From positions 62,001 through 126,000 of the forward strand of contig NZ_JAJGBN010000002.1 in assembly GCF_020782875.1 (NCBI RefSeq): a stretch of DNA of 64,000 bases, in the 5' to 3' direction. The position numbers and the translations under genes were made by a program. Shown piece by piece: positions 28,501 through 35,898 of this stretch (its first letter is position 1; each line of letters begins with the position of its first letter). The notes beneath the pieces were generated by a model, which was not told the DNA's origin, made no database searches, and worked only from the letters and a program-made list of their open reading frames with translations. This DNA is from Allomuricauda sp. M10. GTDB lineage: Bacteria > Bacteroidota > Bacteroidia > Flavobacteriales > Flavobacteriaceae.

Positions 28501-28727
28501 TATCCGATGTAACTGATTACCAATGTTGCATCGCTAGGGGCATCGATGCTAAAATTCCCGTCAAAATTGGTCTGGGTTCCATTGGTTGTTCCCTTGACCA
28601 GAACATTGGCCCCCGGTAAGGGCCCCGTCTCATCAGACACCGTACCCGTTACCGTTTGGGCTTGTGCAAAACCCATACAAAGTACAGCGGCCAAAAAAAT
28701 AATTCTCTTGAAAAAAGGTTTTTTCAT
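25521..28727 (-). CDS. SusC/RagA family TonB-linked outer membrane protein
   Basis: A 1068-residue TonB-dependent importer. Signal peptide (residues 1-23, ending AQAQ), N-terminal carboxypeptidase-like domain (VTGTVSDETGPLPGANVLVKG), TonB-box-like EIVVTGYGSQAKKDLTGAV, plug domain with the SusC signature (PLYIIDGVPSQ; LKDASSASIYGSRAANGVIIITTKKG), and a 22-strand-type barrel ending in a hydrophobic L-N-V-T-L-K. It pairs with the SusD gene 21 bases downstream. A copy of the shared palindrome lies 137 bases upstream. There is no adjacent glycoside hydrolase, so a sugar substrate is not proven. Confidence 0.95.
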   Translation of the reverse strand: MKKPFFKRIIFLAAVLCMGFAQAQTVTGTVSDETGPLPGANVLVKGTTNGTQTNFDGNFSIDAPSDATLVISYIGYKTMEVAVNGQSTINVTMEEDANRLDEIVVTGYGSQAKKDLTGAVTVVDTDELKSVPATTFSQQLQGRAAGVTIVNDARPGGEATVRIRGFGTLGNNDPLYIIDGVPSQRQSNLNPNDIESLQVLKDASSASIYGSRAANGVIIITTKKGKMGKPTITYNTYYGIQSPAKDAESLNAEELGRYLYLADLYAGKTPSHGQYTFGPNGEVTIPDYVFPSGANEGDAGTDPSLYALEPGNIYAITRSADTNWWDAVTRSAPIQSHNISASGATEAARYAFSLGYFSQESIVKFASYDRVSLRANTEFRTLNKKLTIGENFTTSFDNLKGNVSNDDEQSPVSGAYKHHPLLPIYDIAGNFAGSRGANLGNNFNPYARLHRDQDDRRYGLRLLGNAYANYELIPGLDLRTSFGVDARVQRVKNLDRPQPEYVEGNFIRSSEAREQYEYQWTWTNTLTYAKTFNEVHNFKAYVGVESIQQFEERFEARRERYAFGTTNILSYLDLGDATTATNRGYVFQDYSLWSQFGQLNYDYDGKYLAQVILRNDSSSRFQQASRSAFFPAFSLGWRMSDEKFMDNVTWIDNLKLRYGWGKTGNQQIGDYNAYTTYRSDILTGGYPIDGSTGSPQIGFAPRAFGNPNAKWEATTSNNIGMDLVMLNNKLSVNLDVWKRVTTDMLINVPVTYTAGQADEPAFNVGQMTNKGIDLGISYGDKKGDFSYEVSANISTYKNNVDALEGESTRIFGQSRRIPALSITEAGSPLSSFYGFKNLGIFQSQAEADAWAPYGDYNAPGKFRVADINNDGVINDDDRTIIGSPHPDFTYGININLSYKNLDLNIFGNGSQGNDVFNYVRYFADFNTFQGNRSRRALFDAWQPTNPTADPSTWVAANPGATSPIMDANDQISSRPSSYLIEDGSFFRLKNIQLTYNFPEKIISTIGLDRAQVYVQAQNIATFTKYTGLNPEVQLSNADDSRRNLTLGYDGGSQPVAKTISLGLNVTLK

Positions 28728-28827
28728 AAGTTCAATTTTAGGTTTGTGTTAGTTAATCAATTGAGATTCCATCATCTCCGACAGATGGAAAAAACATACA
28801 GTTTGTGTATGGTAAACTTAATTTTTA

Positions 28828-28866
28828 AAGGCTATACTTGTTGAGATATACACTATTATAAGCCTT
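28828..28866. repeat. Imperfect inverted repeat next to palindrome copy B
   Basis: AAGGCTATA at 28828 and TATAAGCCTT ending at 28866 are complementary with one extra base, enclosing about 20 bases. It abuts the palindrome at 28865 and lies upstream of susC; it may be part of the same control region. Confidence 0.4.
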
Positions 28867-28886
28867 CAAATTCATGAATTTTATAA
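28865..28886. promoter_or_regulatory. Shared palindrome, copy B
   Basis: Identical over 20 bases (28864-28883) to copy A, with core AAATTCATGAATTT at 28868-28881 and the extension TATAA shared with copy C. It lies 137 bases upstream of the susC start. Presumed operator for the susCD-CRTAC1 operon. Confidence 0.6.
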
Positions 28887-28976
28887 TAAATCATTCTTGT
28901 TTTTGTGCTTTTGGAAATAAATTTCTTAAAATCAATCGAAGGTCGTGTTTTAAAAACCCCGTCCCGATTATTTCAA

Positions 28977-29684
28977 TCAGGTCAATAGATTCCCTTGTTC
29001 GTCCCATTCCGCAATTTCGTTGCGCTTACTTTGGTCCACACATTTGGCTATCCAAACAGAATCATAGGCCACACCATGTTGATCGAGCACATCTTGGGGA
29101 ACACCATCCCAAACATTGGGCTGGTTTCCTTTATATCCCAAATCGGCAATTCCTACTTTGGACGTATAATATCCAGTCACAGTCAAGTTTCGCATCAAGG
29201 CAAAAAATTGAATTTCCAAAGGCTGTTCATCCAATGGAATTTCTGCATCCTGAAATGCAATGGTGTCCAAAATTTGCTTTTGTTGTTCCAGCGATGCGGT
29301 TTTGAATTCTTTATCAAAATGGGTATTGCATTGATGATCGAGCCACATAAGTCCACCCTTTAAGGTGAGTTCCAGTTCAGGAATATCTTTGGAAATGAAC
29401 TCAATGAATTCGGGAACCTCGGCTTCAATGGGTCCCCCATGGGGCTCTTTTGGAGGCAAAATGATGGTGCTCAAAAGGGTGATGGTCTCCATTTCATGCT
29501 CATTGAACAACCGGATGGCCTTCAGTTTTTCTATGCGTTCCAATTCTTCCGAGGTCCTTCCAAAATAAGCATCATCCGATGCCGCAGGCACCTCAATCTC
29601 CGTATCGGTCTTGCAACCATGAAACATTAGGGCAGAAGCACCAGCCCCCATAATGATGGTTTGTATACTTTTTCTTCTGTCCAT
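28977..29684 (-). CDS. Gluconate 2-dehydrogenase subunit 3 family protein (exported)
   Basis: A 235-residue protein. It begins M-D-R-R-K-S-I-Q, a twin-arginine-like motif, then a hydrophobic stretch ending F-H-G-C that resembles a lipobox. The mature part matches the small (gamma/subunit 3) component of membrane-bound sugar-acid dehydrogenases: NEHEMETITLLSTIILP near residue 60 and PLEIQFFALMRNLTVTGYYTS near 190. In known complexes this subunit carries the Tat signal and exports the folded GMC flavoprotein with it. The gene starts 3 bases after the GMC gene stop and that gene lacks its own signal peptide, which fits a hitchhiker export model. Confidence 0.87.
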   Translation of the reverse strand: MDRRKSIQTIIMGAGASALMFHGCKTDTEIEVPAASDDAYFGRTSEELERIEKLKAIRLFNEHEMETITLLSTIILPPKEPHGGPIEAEVPEFIEFISKDIPELELTLKGGLMWLDHQCNTHFDKEFKTASLEQQKQILDTIAFQDAEIPLDEQPLEIQFFALMRNLTVTGYYTSKVGIADLGYKGNQPNVWDGVPQDVLDQHGVAYDSVWIAKCVDQSKRNEIAEWDEQGNLLT

Positions 29685-29687
29685 TTC

Positions 29688-31412
29688 CTATAGGTTTTGT
29701 TGTTTCAATTGTTCAATGATGTAGTCCGAGGCTCGCCATGAAAGTGCCAAAATGGTCCAGGTACAGTTCTTATCCGCTTGGGATGTAAATGGCCCGGCAT
29801 CCACAACAAATACATTGTCCACATCATGCAATTGGTTGAATTTGTTGGTAACCGAAGTTTTGGGATCATCACCCATCCTAGTGGTGCCCACTTCATGTAT
29901 GATTCGCCCCGGTGTGAGCAGTCCATAATCAACATCTGCCGAAGGTTTGTCCCCCAAAGGTTCGCCACCCATGTTATGGATGATCTCCTCAAAAGTGTCC
30001 TGCATATGCTTGGCCTGTTTTACCTCTAGGTCAGACCACTTGTAATTGAATTTAAGTACCGGAATCCCGAACTGATCAACCGTCGTGGGGTCGATCTCAC
30101 AGTAATTTTCCTTTCGGGCGATACTTTCCCCCCTACCTGCCATGTGCACCACAGATCCGTAATATTTTTTCACATCATCCCGTAAAACATCACCATACCC
30201 CCCAACATTAAGTCCAAAAAACTTGTTGAATTCATTGGCATCAAATCCGAATCCGTAATTGGGTTGGCGCATTCCTCCCCCTACTTCAATATGGTAACCA
30301 CGTGGAAAATCCAATTTGCTATTATCGCCCCACCATGGAGAATACACGTGCATACCCCCGGTTCCATCTTCGTTATAAGAAACTTTTCGGTTCATAAGGG
30401 CCGGAACAAATGCTGCGCGACTTGCTCCGGTTGAATCATGAAGGTATCTACCCACATGATCACTACTGTTACCCAATCCATTGGGATGTTGTTTGCTCTT
30501 GGAATTCAGCAGAATACGGGCAGAACTACAGGCAGAAGCGGCAAGTACCACAACCCTGCCCCTTAGTTTATATTCCTTTCTATCATCCTTGCTGATGTAA
30601 GACACCCCAGTTGCCTTTCCTTCTTCGTCCGTGGTTACTTCCCGCACAACGGAATTGACATAAATTTTGACTTTTCCCCCACTTTTTTGCGCTGGGAATA
30701 TCAAGCAACTACCTGATGAGAAATCGGCATAAACAGAACAAGACCGGGAACATTGTCCGCAGTAAAAACAAACGCCCCTATCCTTGTTTATCCGCTTGGT
30801 CAACATGGAAAGTCGACCAGGGATTACGGGCACTCCAGATTTTTGGGCTCCGTTAATGTAGAAAAGCTCATGCAGTCTTGGTTTTGGTGGAGGCAGAAAA
30901 AATCCATCGGGATCATTCTCCAATCCTTCATTGGTCCCGTACACCCCGATAAGTTTGTCCACTTTATCGTAATAGGGTTTTACATCATCATAACCGATGG
31001 GCCAATCGTCCCCATGACCGTCACGGGTTTTTCCTTTAAAATCCTTTGGCCCAAAACGCAGGGAAATCCTTCCCCAGTGATTGGTTCTACCACCCAACAT
31101 ATGGGAACGGAACCAGTCAAACTTTGTTCCAGGTTCATGGGTATAAGGTTCCCCTTCAATCTCCCAGCCACCATAGGCCATATCCCAGCCACCAAAAGCC
31201 CTTGTGGTTCCTGCGCCTCTGTTGGGCGACTCGTAGGGCCACTTCAATTGGGTCATGGTTTTGGGGTCGGCCGGGTCAAAAAATGGACCTGCTTCCACTA
31301 CAGCCACATTCAGTCCGGCGTCGGCCAATTGTTTGGTCGCCATGCCCCCTCCAGCGCCAGAACCCACTATGATCACATCATAAAATTCTGGTGCTTCTTT
31401 GATCTGCATCAT
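29688..31412 (-). CDS. GMC family FAD-dependent oxidoreductase with cysteine cluster
   Basis: A 574-residue flavoprotein. The FAD-binding motif V-G-S-G-A-G-G-G is at residues ~16-23, followed by VVEAGP. The C-terminal GMC domain has HEVGTTRMG (His506) and DKNCTWTI (Asn549), the expected His/Asn active-site pair. Residues 215-225 form C-F-Y-C-G-Q-C-S-R-S-C, a CX2CX2CX3C cluster suited to an iron-sulfur centre, as in dye-linked FAD glucose dehydrogenases with an electron-transfer cluster. No signal peptide is present; export probably depends on the next gene, three bases away. It likely oxidises an alcohol or sugar group in the periplasm. Substrate unknown. An alternative ATG is at 31409. Confidence 0.92.
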   Translation of the reverse strand: MMQIKEAPEFYDVIIVGSGAGGGMATKQLADAGLNVAVVEAGPFFDPADPKTMTQLKWPYESPNRGAGTTRAFGGWDMAYGGWEIEGEPYTHEPGTKFDWFRSHMLGGRTNHWGRISLRFGPKDFKGKTRDGHGDDWPIGYDDVKPYYDKVDKLIGVYGTNEGLENDPDGFFLPPPKPRLHELFYINGAQKSGVPVIPGRLSMLTKRINKDRGVCFYCGQCSRSCSVYADFSSGSCLIFPAQKSGGKVKIYVNSVVREVTTDEEGKATGVSYISKDDRKEYKLRGRVVVLAASACSSARILLNSKSKQHPNGLGNSSDHVGRYLHDSTGASRAAFVPALMNRKVSYNEDGTGGMHVYSPWWGDNSKLDFPRGYHIEVGGGMRQPNYGFGFDANEFNKFFGLNVGGYGDVLRDDVKKYYGSVVHMAGRGESIARKENYCEIDPTTVDQFGIPVLKFNYKWSDLEVKQAKHMQDTFEEIIHNMGGEPLGDKPSADVDYGLLTPGRIIHEVGTTRMGDDPKTSVTNKFNQLHDVDNVFVVDAGPFTSQADKNCTWTILALSWRASDYIIEQLKQQNL

Positions 31413-31490
31413 ACCTTTTCTTTGAAAAATTTGTTAGGGAAAATAGTATTATGACCAAAGAATCTTGAGGAGTTGGGAATAAAATAGACC

Positions 31491-31510
31491 CAAATTCAAG
31501 AATTTTATAA
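31491..31510. promoter_or_regulatory. Shared palindrome, copy C
   Basis: CAAATTCAAGAATTTTATAA differs from copy B at one position, which breaks the perfect symmetry of the core (31492-31505). It lies 78 bases upstream of the GMC start and 68 bases beyond the cytochrome stop. Presumed operator for the GMC/subunit 3 operon. Confidence 0.55.
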
Positions 31511-31577
31511 AGAATAGTGGTTTTTAGAAATTTTTGAAAGGGTATGATTTTTTTAAACCCTGACCGAACATGGAGAT

Positions 31578-32807
31578 TTATCTGCGCTTTTGAAGCACTC
31601 CATCCACATAGATCCCGATAAGATGGGTGCGGATATCCACCGAGGTTTCCTTGTTGTCATTTCCCAATTTCACCATCATGGTCTGGGATGGAAAAAGTGG
31701 CATATGGCAACTGATGCAATTGGTAGGTTGGGATGTATTAAAATCCTGAGCAGTGTGCAGTTCTTTAGGTGACGAGTGGCATTCAATACATTTTGAGTTA
31801 AAATGTTGTGCATCTCCCCGCTGTTTTTGATGAGGATCATGACAGGTGGTGCAGGTCATTGTATCCGAATTTTTAAAGCATTCACTACTAGTTAACAGGC
31901 CATATTGATTGCCATGAACATCCAACTCTGCCTGCGTACGACCAAAATTGTAGTTTTTGGCATATTTGTCCAAACGTTCGCCAGCAACAAAGGAAAACGG
32001 ATTGTCCTTGATCTGTATGGCACGCAACCCGGAATGGCACTGCACGCAAACATCCATTTTTAACTGGCGTGCTAGGGAATCTATCCTAACCACAGGGTCT
32101 ATATTGTTTTGGTCAAGCTGTCCTGTCCTGAAATCCACATGCTTTTTTAACGGACCATGGCAACGCTCGCAGTCGATGCCATACATAAAGGATTCTCTCT
32201 CATAAATATTGGTGTTTCCCTTAAAATCCCCATTCTTGGCAAAGGTTACATGGCATTTGATACAATTATCGGTCACAGACCGGACAAACTTGTAGTTAGG
32301 ATAACCAGGACTATTGATAAAATCATCGGTGAGGGTAAAATAAGATACCTGAAGTTGTGTGAGAAAATCATCGTTGAAAGACAAATACGATTGTCCCTTA
32401 ACACCTGAGCCTACAACAATGTCCAATCGGGATCTATCCAAAACCTTGCCTGTTGATTTGGATGTTATGATCTGATAAAAATCCTCCCCATCTTGCTCAA
32501 TTTTTGCAACGGCATCGATTAGATCAACCCCATGGGCAGAGCTATCGAAAGTACCCTTTAATGTTTCGGGGCTGGCCAATGCCGACGTTTTAAAATGAGG
32601 TGTTTGTATGTGGCTTTTATAAATATCTTGGTGACAGGCGATACACGTTTCCGATCCTGCAAATTGTTCCCCGTTGTAATGGGTAGGCATTACTTTTGCC
32701 ACGGTTTGATAGACTTCTTCTTTCCCTTGATAAACCCAAAAAAATAAAACCGTCAATACCGCTATCAAAACGATAATTGTATATGCTATTTTAGATTTGA
32801 AAGTCAC
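31578..32807 (-). CDS. Membrane-anchored seven-haem c-type cytochrome
   Basis: A 409-residue protein with an N-terminal membrane anchor (AYTIIVLIAVLTVLFFWVY, residues ~8-26) and seven C-x-x-C-H haem-binding motifs: CIACH (Cys55-His59), CIKCH, CERCH, CVQCH, CTTCH, CIECH and CISCH. Additional histidines (for example SHIQTPHFKTS, CHDPH) can serve as distal ligands. The pattern resembles the cytochrome c554/multihaem family. It is upstream of the GMC/subunit 3 pair in the same orientation and could take electrons from the flavoprotein to the quinone pool or terminal oxidase. Known gluconate dehydrogenases use a trihaem cytochrome, so this would be a different partner. It needs the c-type maturation system, not seen here. 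Confidence 0.9.
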   Translation of the reverse strand: MTFKSKIAYTIIVLIAVLTVLFFWVYQGKEEVYQTVAKVMPTHYNGEQFAGSETCIACHQDIYKSHIQTPHFKTSALASPETLKGTFDSSAHGVDLIDAVAKIEQDGEDFYQIITSKSTGKVLDRSRLDIVVGSGVKGQSYLSFNDDFLTQLQVSYFTLTDDFINSPGYPNYKFVRSVTDNCIKCHVTFAKNGDFKGNTNIYERESFMYGIDCERCHGPLKKHVDFRTGQLDQNNIDPVVRIDSLARQLKMDVCVQCHSGLRAIQIKDNPFSFVAGERLDKYAKNYNFGRTQAELDVHGNQYGLLTSSECFKNSDTMTCTTCHDPHQKQRGDAQHFNSKCIECHSSPKELHTAQDFNTSQPTNCISCHMPLFPSQTMMVKLGNDNKETSVDIRTHLIGIYVDGVLQKRR

Positions 32808-33463
32808 TGGCCAGATTATATTAACCTATTTTGAAAGGTAACTAAGGAACACATTTTTAATGGGATATCGAAATGGAAATGAAAAAGAAAAGCTTTACCC
32901 ATTAAATTAGACCTATTCTATATCATTGATTATAAAATAGATACATGACTACAAGGAACCGAAGAAAATGTCATTTTACATTTAGCTTTTAAAAATTTTG
33001 AATGGTTCCCATCCAATACATTTAACAATTTTGTGCTCTGACTAAAACTACCATAAGGATTCCGCAACACTATTACAAAAGAGAAGCGGTAAAGCGAAAT
33101 CAGATCGCATAACCTGTCCCTAACCTAGGGATCTAGTTTTATCCAACATGTACAGAAACCACTTGCCAATAAATGAGATTGTAATGAGTCTAGGGTGATG
33201 TTTGGTAGCTTTTCTTAGAATACCAATTTTGTTAAACCGACCTCAAGAAAAAGTGCAACAAACGTTTAAGTAAGCCTTATATTAAATTTAATACTGTGAC
33301 AACTGACATTTGAAAAATAGCATCCCGACTTTCAAAATTGGCTTAAATAATTAGATTTTCAGAGTAAATTATTATCGGGGCTTACCTATTTTTATAGTTC
33401 ATTAACGAATTTAACGGTTGTTTTCACTAAATTGTTAACAACGCTAATTCATCATCAATCAAA
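32808..33463. promoter_or_regulatory. 656-bp divergent intergenic region
   Basis: The region separates the cytochrome gene (minus) from the AraC gene (plus). It is AT-rich and I see no credible small gene or RNA. A 15-base inverted repeat TCCCTA-ACC-TAGGGA is at 33117-33131. T-rich blocks near 33385-33395 and 33416-33435 resemble promoter parts for the AraC gene, but no exact TTG/TAnnTTTG pair was found. Confidence 0.5.
33117..33131. repeat. Inverted repeat TCCCTAACCTAGGGA
   Basis: Two 6-base arms separated by 3 bases, in the middle of the divergent region between the cytochrome and AraC genes. A possible regulator site; no second copy was noticed. Confidence 0.35.
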
Positions 33464-34978
33464 ATGGGGCAATTTTCCAAAAATATTGTCTTCACTTTAC
33501 TATTGTGCTATGTTGTTTGTTTACATGGGAATGCTCCCAACGCAATAAATGGCAAGGAATTCTATAACCTAACTTTTCAGGATTCCATCGAATGGGCAGA
33601 TTACTATTATAATATTCACCGATACGAAAAAGCCATTCCACTCTATGAAAAGAGTTTAGAGGAATTGGATACTCCTGAAAAGGTTCATTCCTTAAAAAAA
33701 TTAGCCTTAAGTGAAGCCGCCCTACATCAATCCAAAGAATCGGTATCCCACATCTACGATTATTTTAAGATCGATTTTCAACCCAATTTCCTTCAGCATG
33801 AAGACTTTGATGAAATTAGGGAAACCGAAGAATTCAAAAAACTGTCAGGTTCAGTTTTGCCCAAAATTTCCGCTTGGTCCATTTTGTACTTCTTTGTTTC
33901 CATTATTGGGTTTTATGTGATGTTCGTGCTCTTGTTGAACAAAAACATTGATCTACAGGCCAGGATCCTGATTTCTTTGTTTGTTTTTATTCACTCCCTG
34001 TTCATTTTGAACATCTGCGTGAACAACACCAACTACGTTTTTGAATTTCCACACACCTATTTAATGTCCACTTGGTCCTCCTTTTTATATGGCCCACTGC
34101 TTTTCTTTTATTTTAGAAGGGTGGCCAAATCCAGTGAGTTCAAATGGACAGATATTTGGCATTTTCTGCCAACAGTGGGGCTATTGATCTATATGATCTT
34201 TTTTGTCTATGCTTTTAGTGGCCCTGAAAAAATAGACCAAATGCTTACAAGGTTACAACAAGGCCTGAACCCTGGCGATTCCACAAAATTGACCTTAATG
34301 GTCATCATAAAGGCCATTTCATTAGCGATTTATGCCTATTTCGTGCATTTGATCATCGTCAGAAATAAAAACGGACTCGCCAAAAAAACACGGATTTGGC
34401 AAAAAAACATGTATGGTATCCATGTAAGTTATGTAGTCATCTATTTAGTTTATGGACTTTCCATTATGGCCGGCAAAAACAGTGGATTCCTATTTCATGC
34501 CCCCATTGTTTTAATGAGCACCATGGTACTTTATATTGGTTATGCAGCCAACGTACAGCCCAATGTGTTTAGTGGGCAATACGATTATACCAATATCTTG
34601 TTTCCCAAATACGTGAAATCAGGATTAACCGAAAGTCTGTCACAAGAACTAAAGGAAAATCTTCACTCCATTTTTCACCACGAGAAATTATACCGAAGGA
34701 ACGATATCAGTTTAGATCTGGTGGCTGAAAAATTGGGCACTACACGCCACAATGCCTCGCAACTGATCAACGAGCACTTTAACATGAGCTTTCATGAGTT
34801 TGTAAACAGTCATCGAATAAACGATGCCAAGGAATTACTGGAAAACGAAAATGAACGCAACATTATAGACATAGCTTACGAGGTTGGATACAACAATAAA
34901 GTTTCGTTCAACAAGGCCTTTAAAAAAGACACCAATCTTACCCCGAGTCAGTATTTGGGAACCATCAAAACAAGGTAA
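33464..34978 (+). CDS. Multi-pass membrane AraC-family transcriptional regulator
   Basis: A 504-residue protein: signal peptide (VFTLLLCYVVCLHG), a short TPR-like periplasmic segment (residues ~40-110, YYYNIHRYEKAIPLYEKSLEEL), about seven membrane helices (~135-370), and a C-terminal AraC DNA-binding domain (~395-500; ISLDLVAEKLGTTRHNASQLIN and IIDIAYEVGYNNKVSFNKAFKK). This 7TM-AraC design presumably senses a signal in the membrane or periplasm and regulates adjacent genes. It heads the + strand locus that includes a sensor-less AraC protein and a second susCD pair, and is the likely regulator of that pair. Confidence 0.85.
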   Translation: MGQFSKNIVFTLLLCYVVCLHGNAPNAINGKEFYNLTFQDSIEWADYYYNIHRYEKAIPLYEKSLEELDTPEKVHSLKKLALSEAALHQSKESVSHIYDYFKIDFQPNFLQHEDFDEIRETEEFKKLSGSVLPKISAWSILYFFVSIIGFYVMFVLLLNKNIDLQARILISLFVFIHSLFILNICVNNTNYVFEFPHTYLMSTWSSFLYGPLLFFYFRRVAKSSEFKWTDIWHFLPTVGLLIYMIFFVYAFSGPEKIDQMLTRLQQGLNPGDSTKLTLMVIIKAISLAIYAYFVHLIIVRNKNGLAKKTRIWQKNMYGIHVSYVVIYLVYGLSIMAGKNSGFLFHAPIVLMSTMVLYIGYAANVQPNVFSGQYDYTNILFPKYVKSGLTESLSQELKENLHSIFHHEKLYRRNDISLDLVAEKLGTTRHNASQLINEHFNMSFHEFVNSHRINDAKELLENENERNIIDIAYEVGYNNKVSFNKAFKKDTNLTPSQYLGTIKTR

Positions 34979-35050
34979 ACTCTTATCGGGAACACCCAAA
35001 TTAACAAGGATTCTTCCTAACTAGTGGTCATCAATCAAAATCATCGAACA

Positions 35051-35524
35051 ATGAAACGACTACTAACTAAAATCCTATCTAGGTACTTGGACGAAGAAAA
35101 GTCCATGAGGATTCCGGAAAAATCCTCCTGTAAAAAGTACAAGAAATCGGGACTCACAAGGGAACAGGCCGCATCCATTAAACAGAAAATCCAAATAGCA
35201 CTGGAAGAAGACCATCTTTATCGGAACAATGCCCTTGGACTGGATGACCTTGCGGACCATATTCAACATAATCGATACAAGGTTTCCCAAGTAATCAACA
35301 CGTATTTTGCCAAAAACTTTTACTCCTTTTTAAATGAGTATCGTATTCAAGAGGCAAAAATCCTTTTGGAAAAGGACCCAGAACTAAGTGTAAAGGCCAT
35401 CATGTACGAAGTTGGTTTTAATAGTAAGAACAGTTTTTATTCATCATTCAAAAAAGTCACCGGACTAAGTCCAAACGATTATAGAAATATAGTCGGTTAC
35501 GAATATGACGTACAAATGGCATAG
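35051..35524 (+). CDS. AraC-family DNA-binding protein without sensor domain
   Basis: About 157 residues. After a basic N-terminal helix (MKRLLTKILSRYLDEEKSM) nearly all of the protein is an AraC double helix-turn-helix (~45-150: LGLDDLADHIQHNRYKVSQVIN and VKAIMYEVGFNSKNSFYSSFKK). It is clearly related to the domain of the upstream regulator (shared LYR-N, VSQ/ASQ-LIN, EVG-N-K-SF motifs) but has no membrane or ligand domain. It could be constitutive, could be controlled by expression level, or could compete with the upstream regulator for sites. The frame allows an ATG at 35024; the ATG at 35051 has an A-rich leader and fits the protein better. A terminator follows. Confidence 0.8.
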   Translation: MKRLLTKILSRYLDEEKSMRIPEKSSCKKYKKSGLTREQAASIKQKIQIALEEDHLYRNNALGLDDLADHIQHNRYKVSQVINTYFAKNFYSFLNEYRIQEAKILLEKDPELSVKAIMYEVGFNSKNSFYSSFKKVTGLSPNDYRNIVGYEYDVQMA

Positions 35525-35560
35525 GCAACAGTAAACATGTCCATTTCTCCTCAATTCGGT

Positions 35561-35602
35561 AAAGGACCTCTTCATTTTTGAAGGGGTCTTTTTGTTTTTA
35601 GT
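35561..35602 (+). terminator. Rho-independent terminator after the sensor-less AraC gene
   Basis: A 10-bp stem with one G:T pair (GACCTCTTCA/TGAAGGGGTC), loop TTTT, is followed by TTTTTGTTTTT on the + strand. It separates the regulators from susC. Confidence 0.85.
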
Positions 35603-35671
35603 CCTTCTCTCAAAACCATCAAATCCACAAATGTTAAAAAAAGTCCTTCCCCATGGGCGCCCTTATTTTTA

Positions 35672-35697
35672 GGGTACTTGCCGTTTTAAAAGTACCC
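35672..35697 (+). repeat. Inverted repeat in the susC leader region
   Basis: Arms GGGTACTT (35672-35679) and AAGTACCC (35690-35697) enclose ten bases. It is about 200 bases upstream of susC and beyond the terminator. It may be an operator or an RNA hairpin in a long leader. Confidence 0.5.
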
Positions 35698-35898
35698 CTC
35701 CCCGTGTTTTAATGGGTTGATTTGTTATGCAATTGTAAAGGTAGGGCGGTGAGAGGCCTTACTTCTAAAAAAACAGAATCCATTAAGTTTTGTTCTCTTC
35801 CCAGAAGTACTATTTGAATTAGCTATCATTTTTTCCTAGCTCCGCCCACCTTTCTCAGTTGCCTGACTCAATTCAATTACTAACAAAACTTTATTCGT

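Larger units (their letters stand above)
35525..35898 (+). promoter_or_regulatory. 374-bp control region before the second susC
   Basis: No gene. It contains the terminator at 35561-35602, a hairpin with arms GGGTACTT/AAGTACCC at 35672-35697, and T-rich promoter-like sequences. Near 35807 the sequence TACTATTTG misses the TAnnTTTG consensus by one inserted base. Confidence 0.5.

Noticed and set aside
30753-31454. 233-codon + strand open frame opposite the GMC gene
   Set aside because: Shadow of the strongly supported flavoprotein; rich in W, H and S, as expected from reversed codons.
33117-33131. Inverted repeat as a rho-independent terminator
   Set aside because: The arms are only six bases and no T run follows in either direction.
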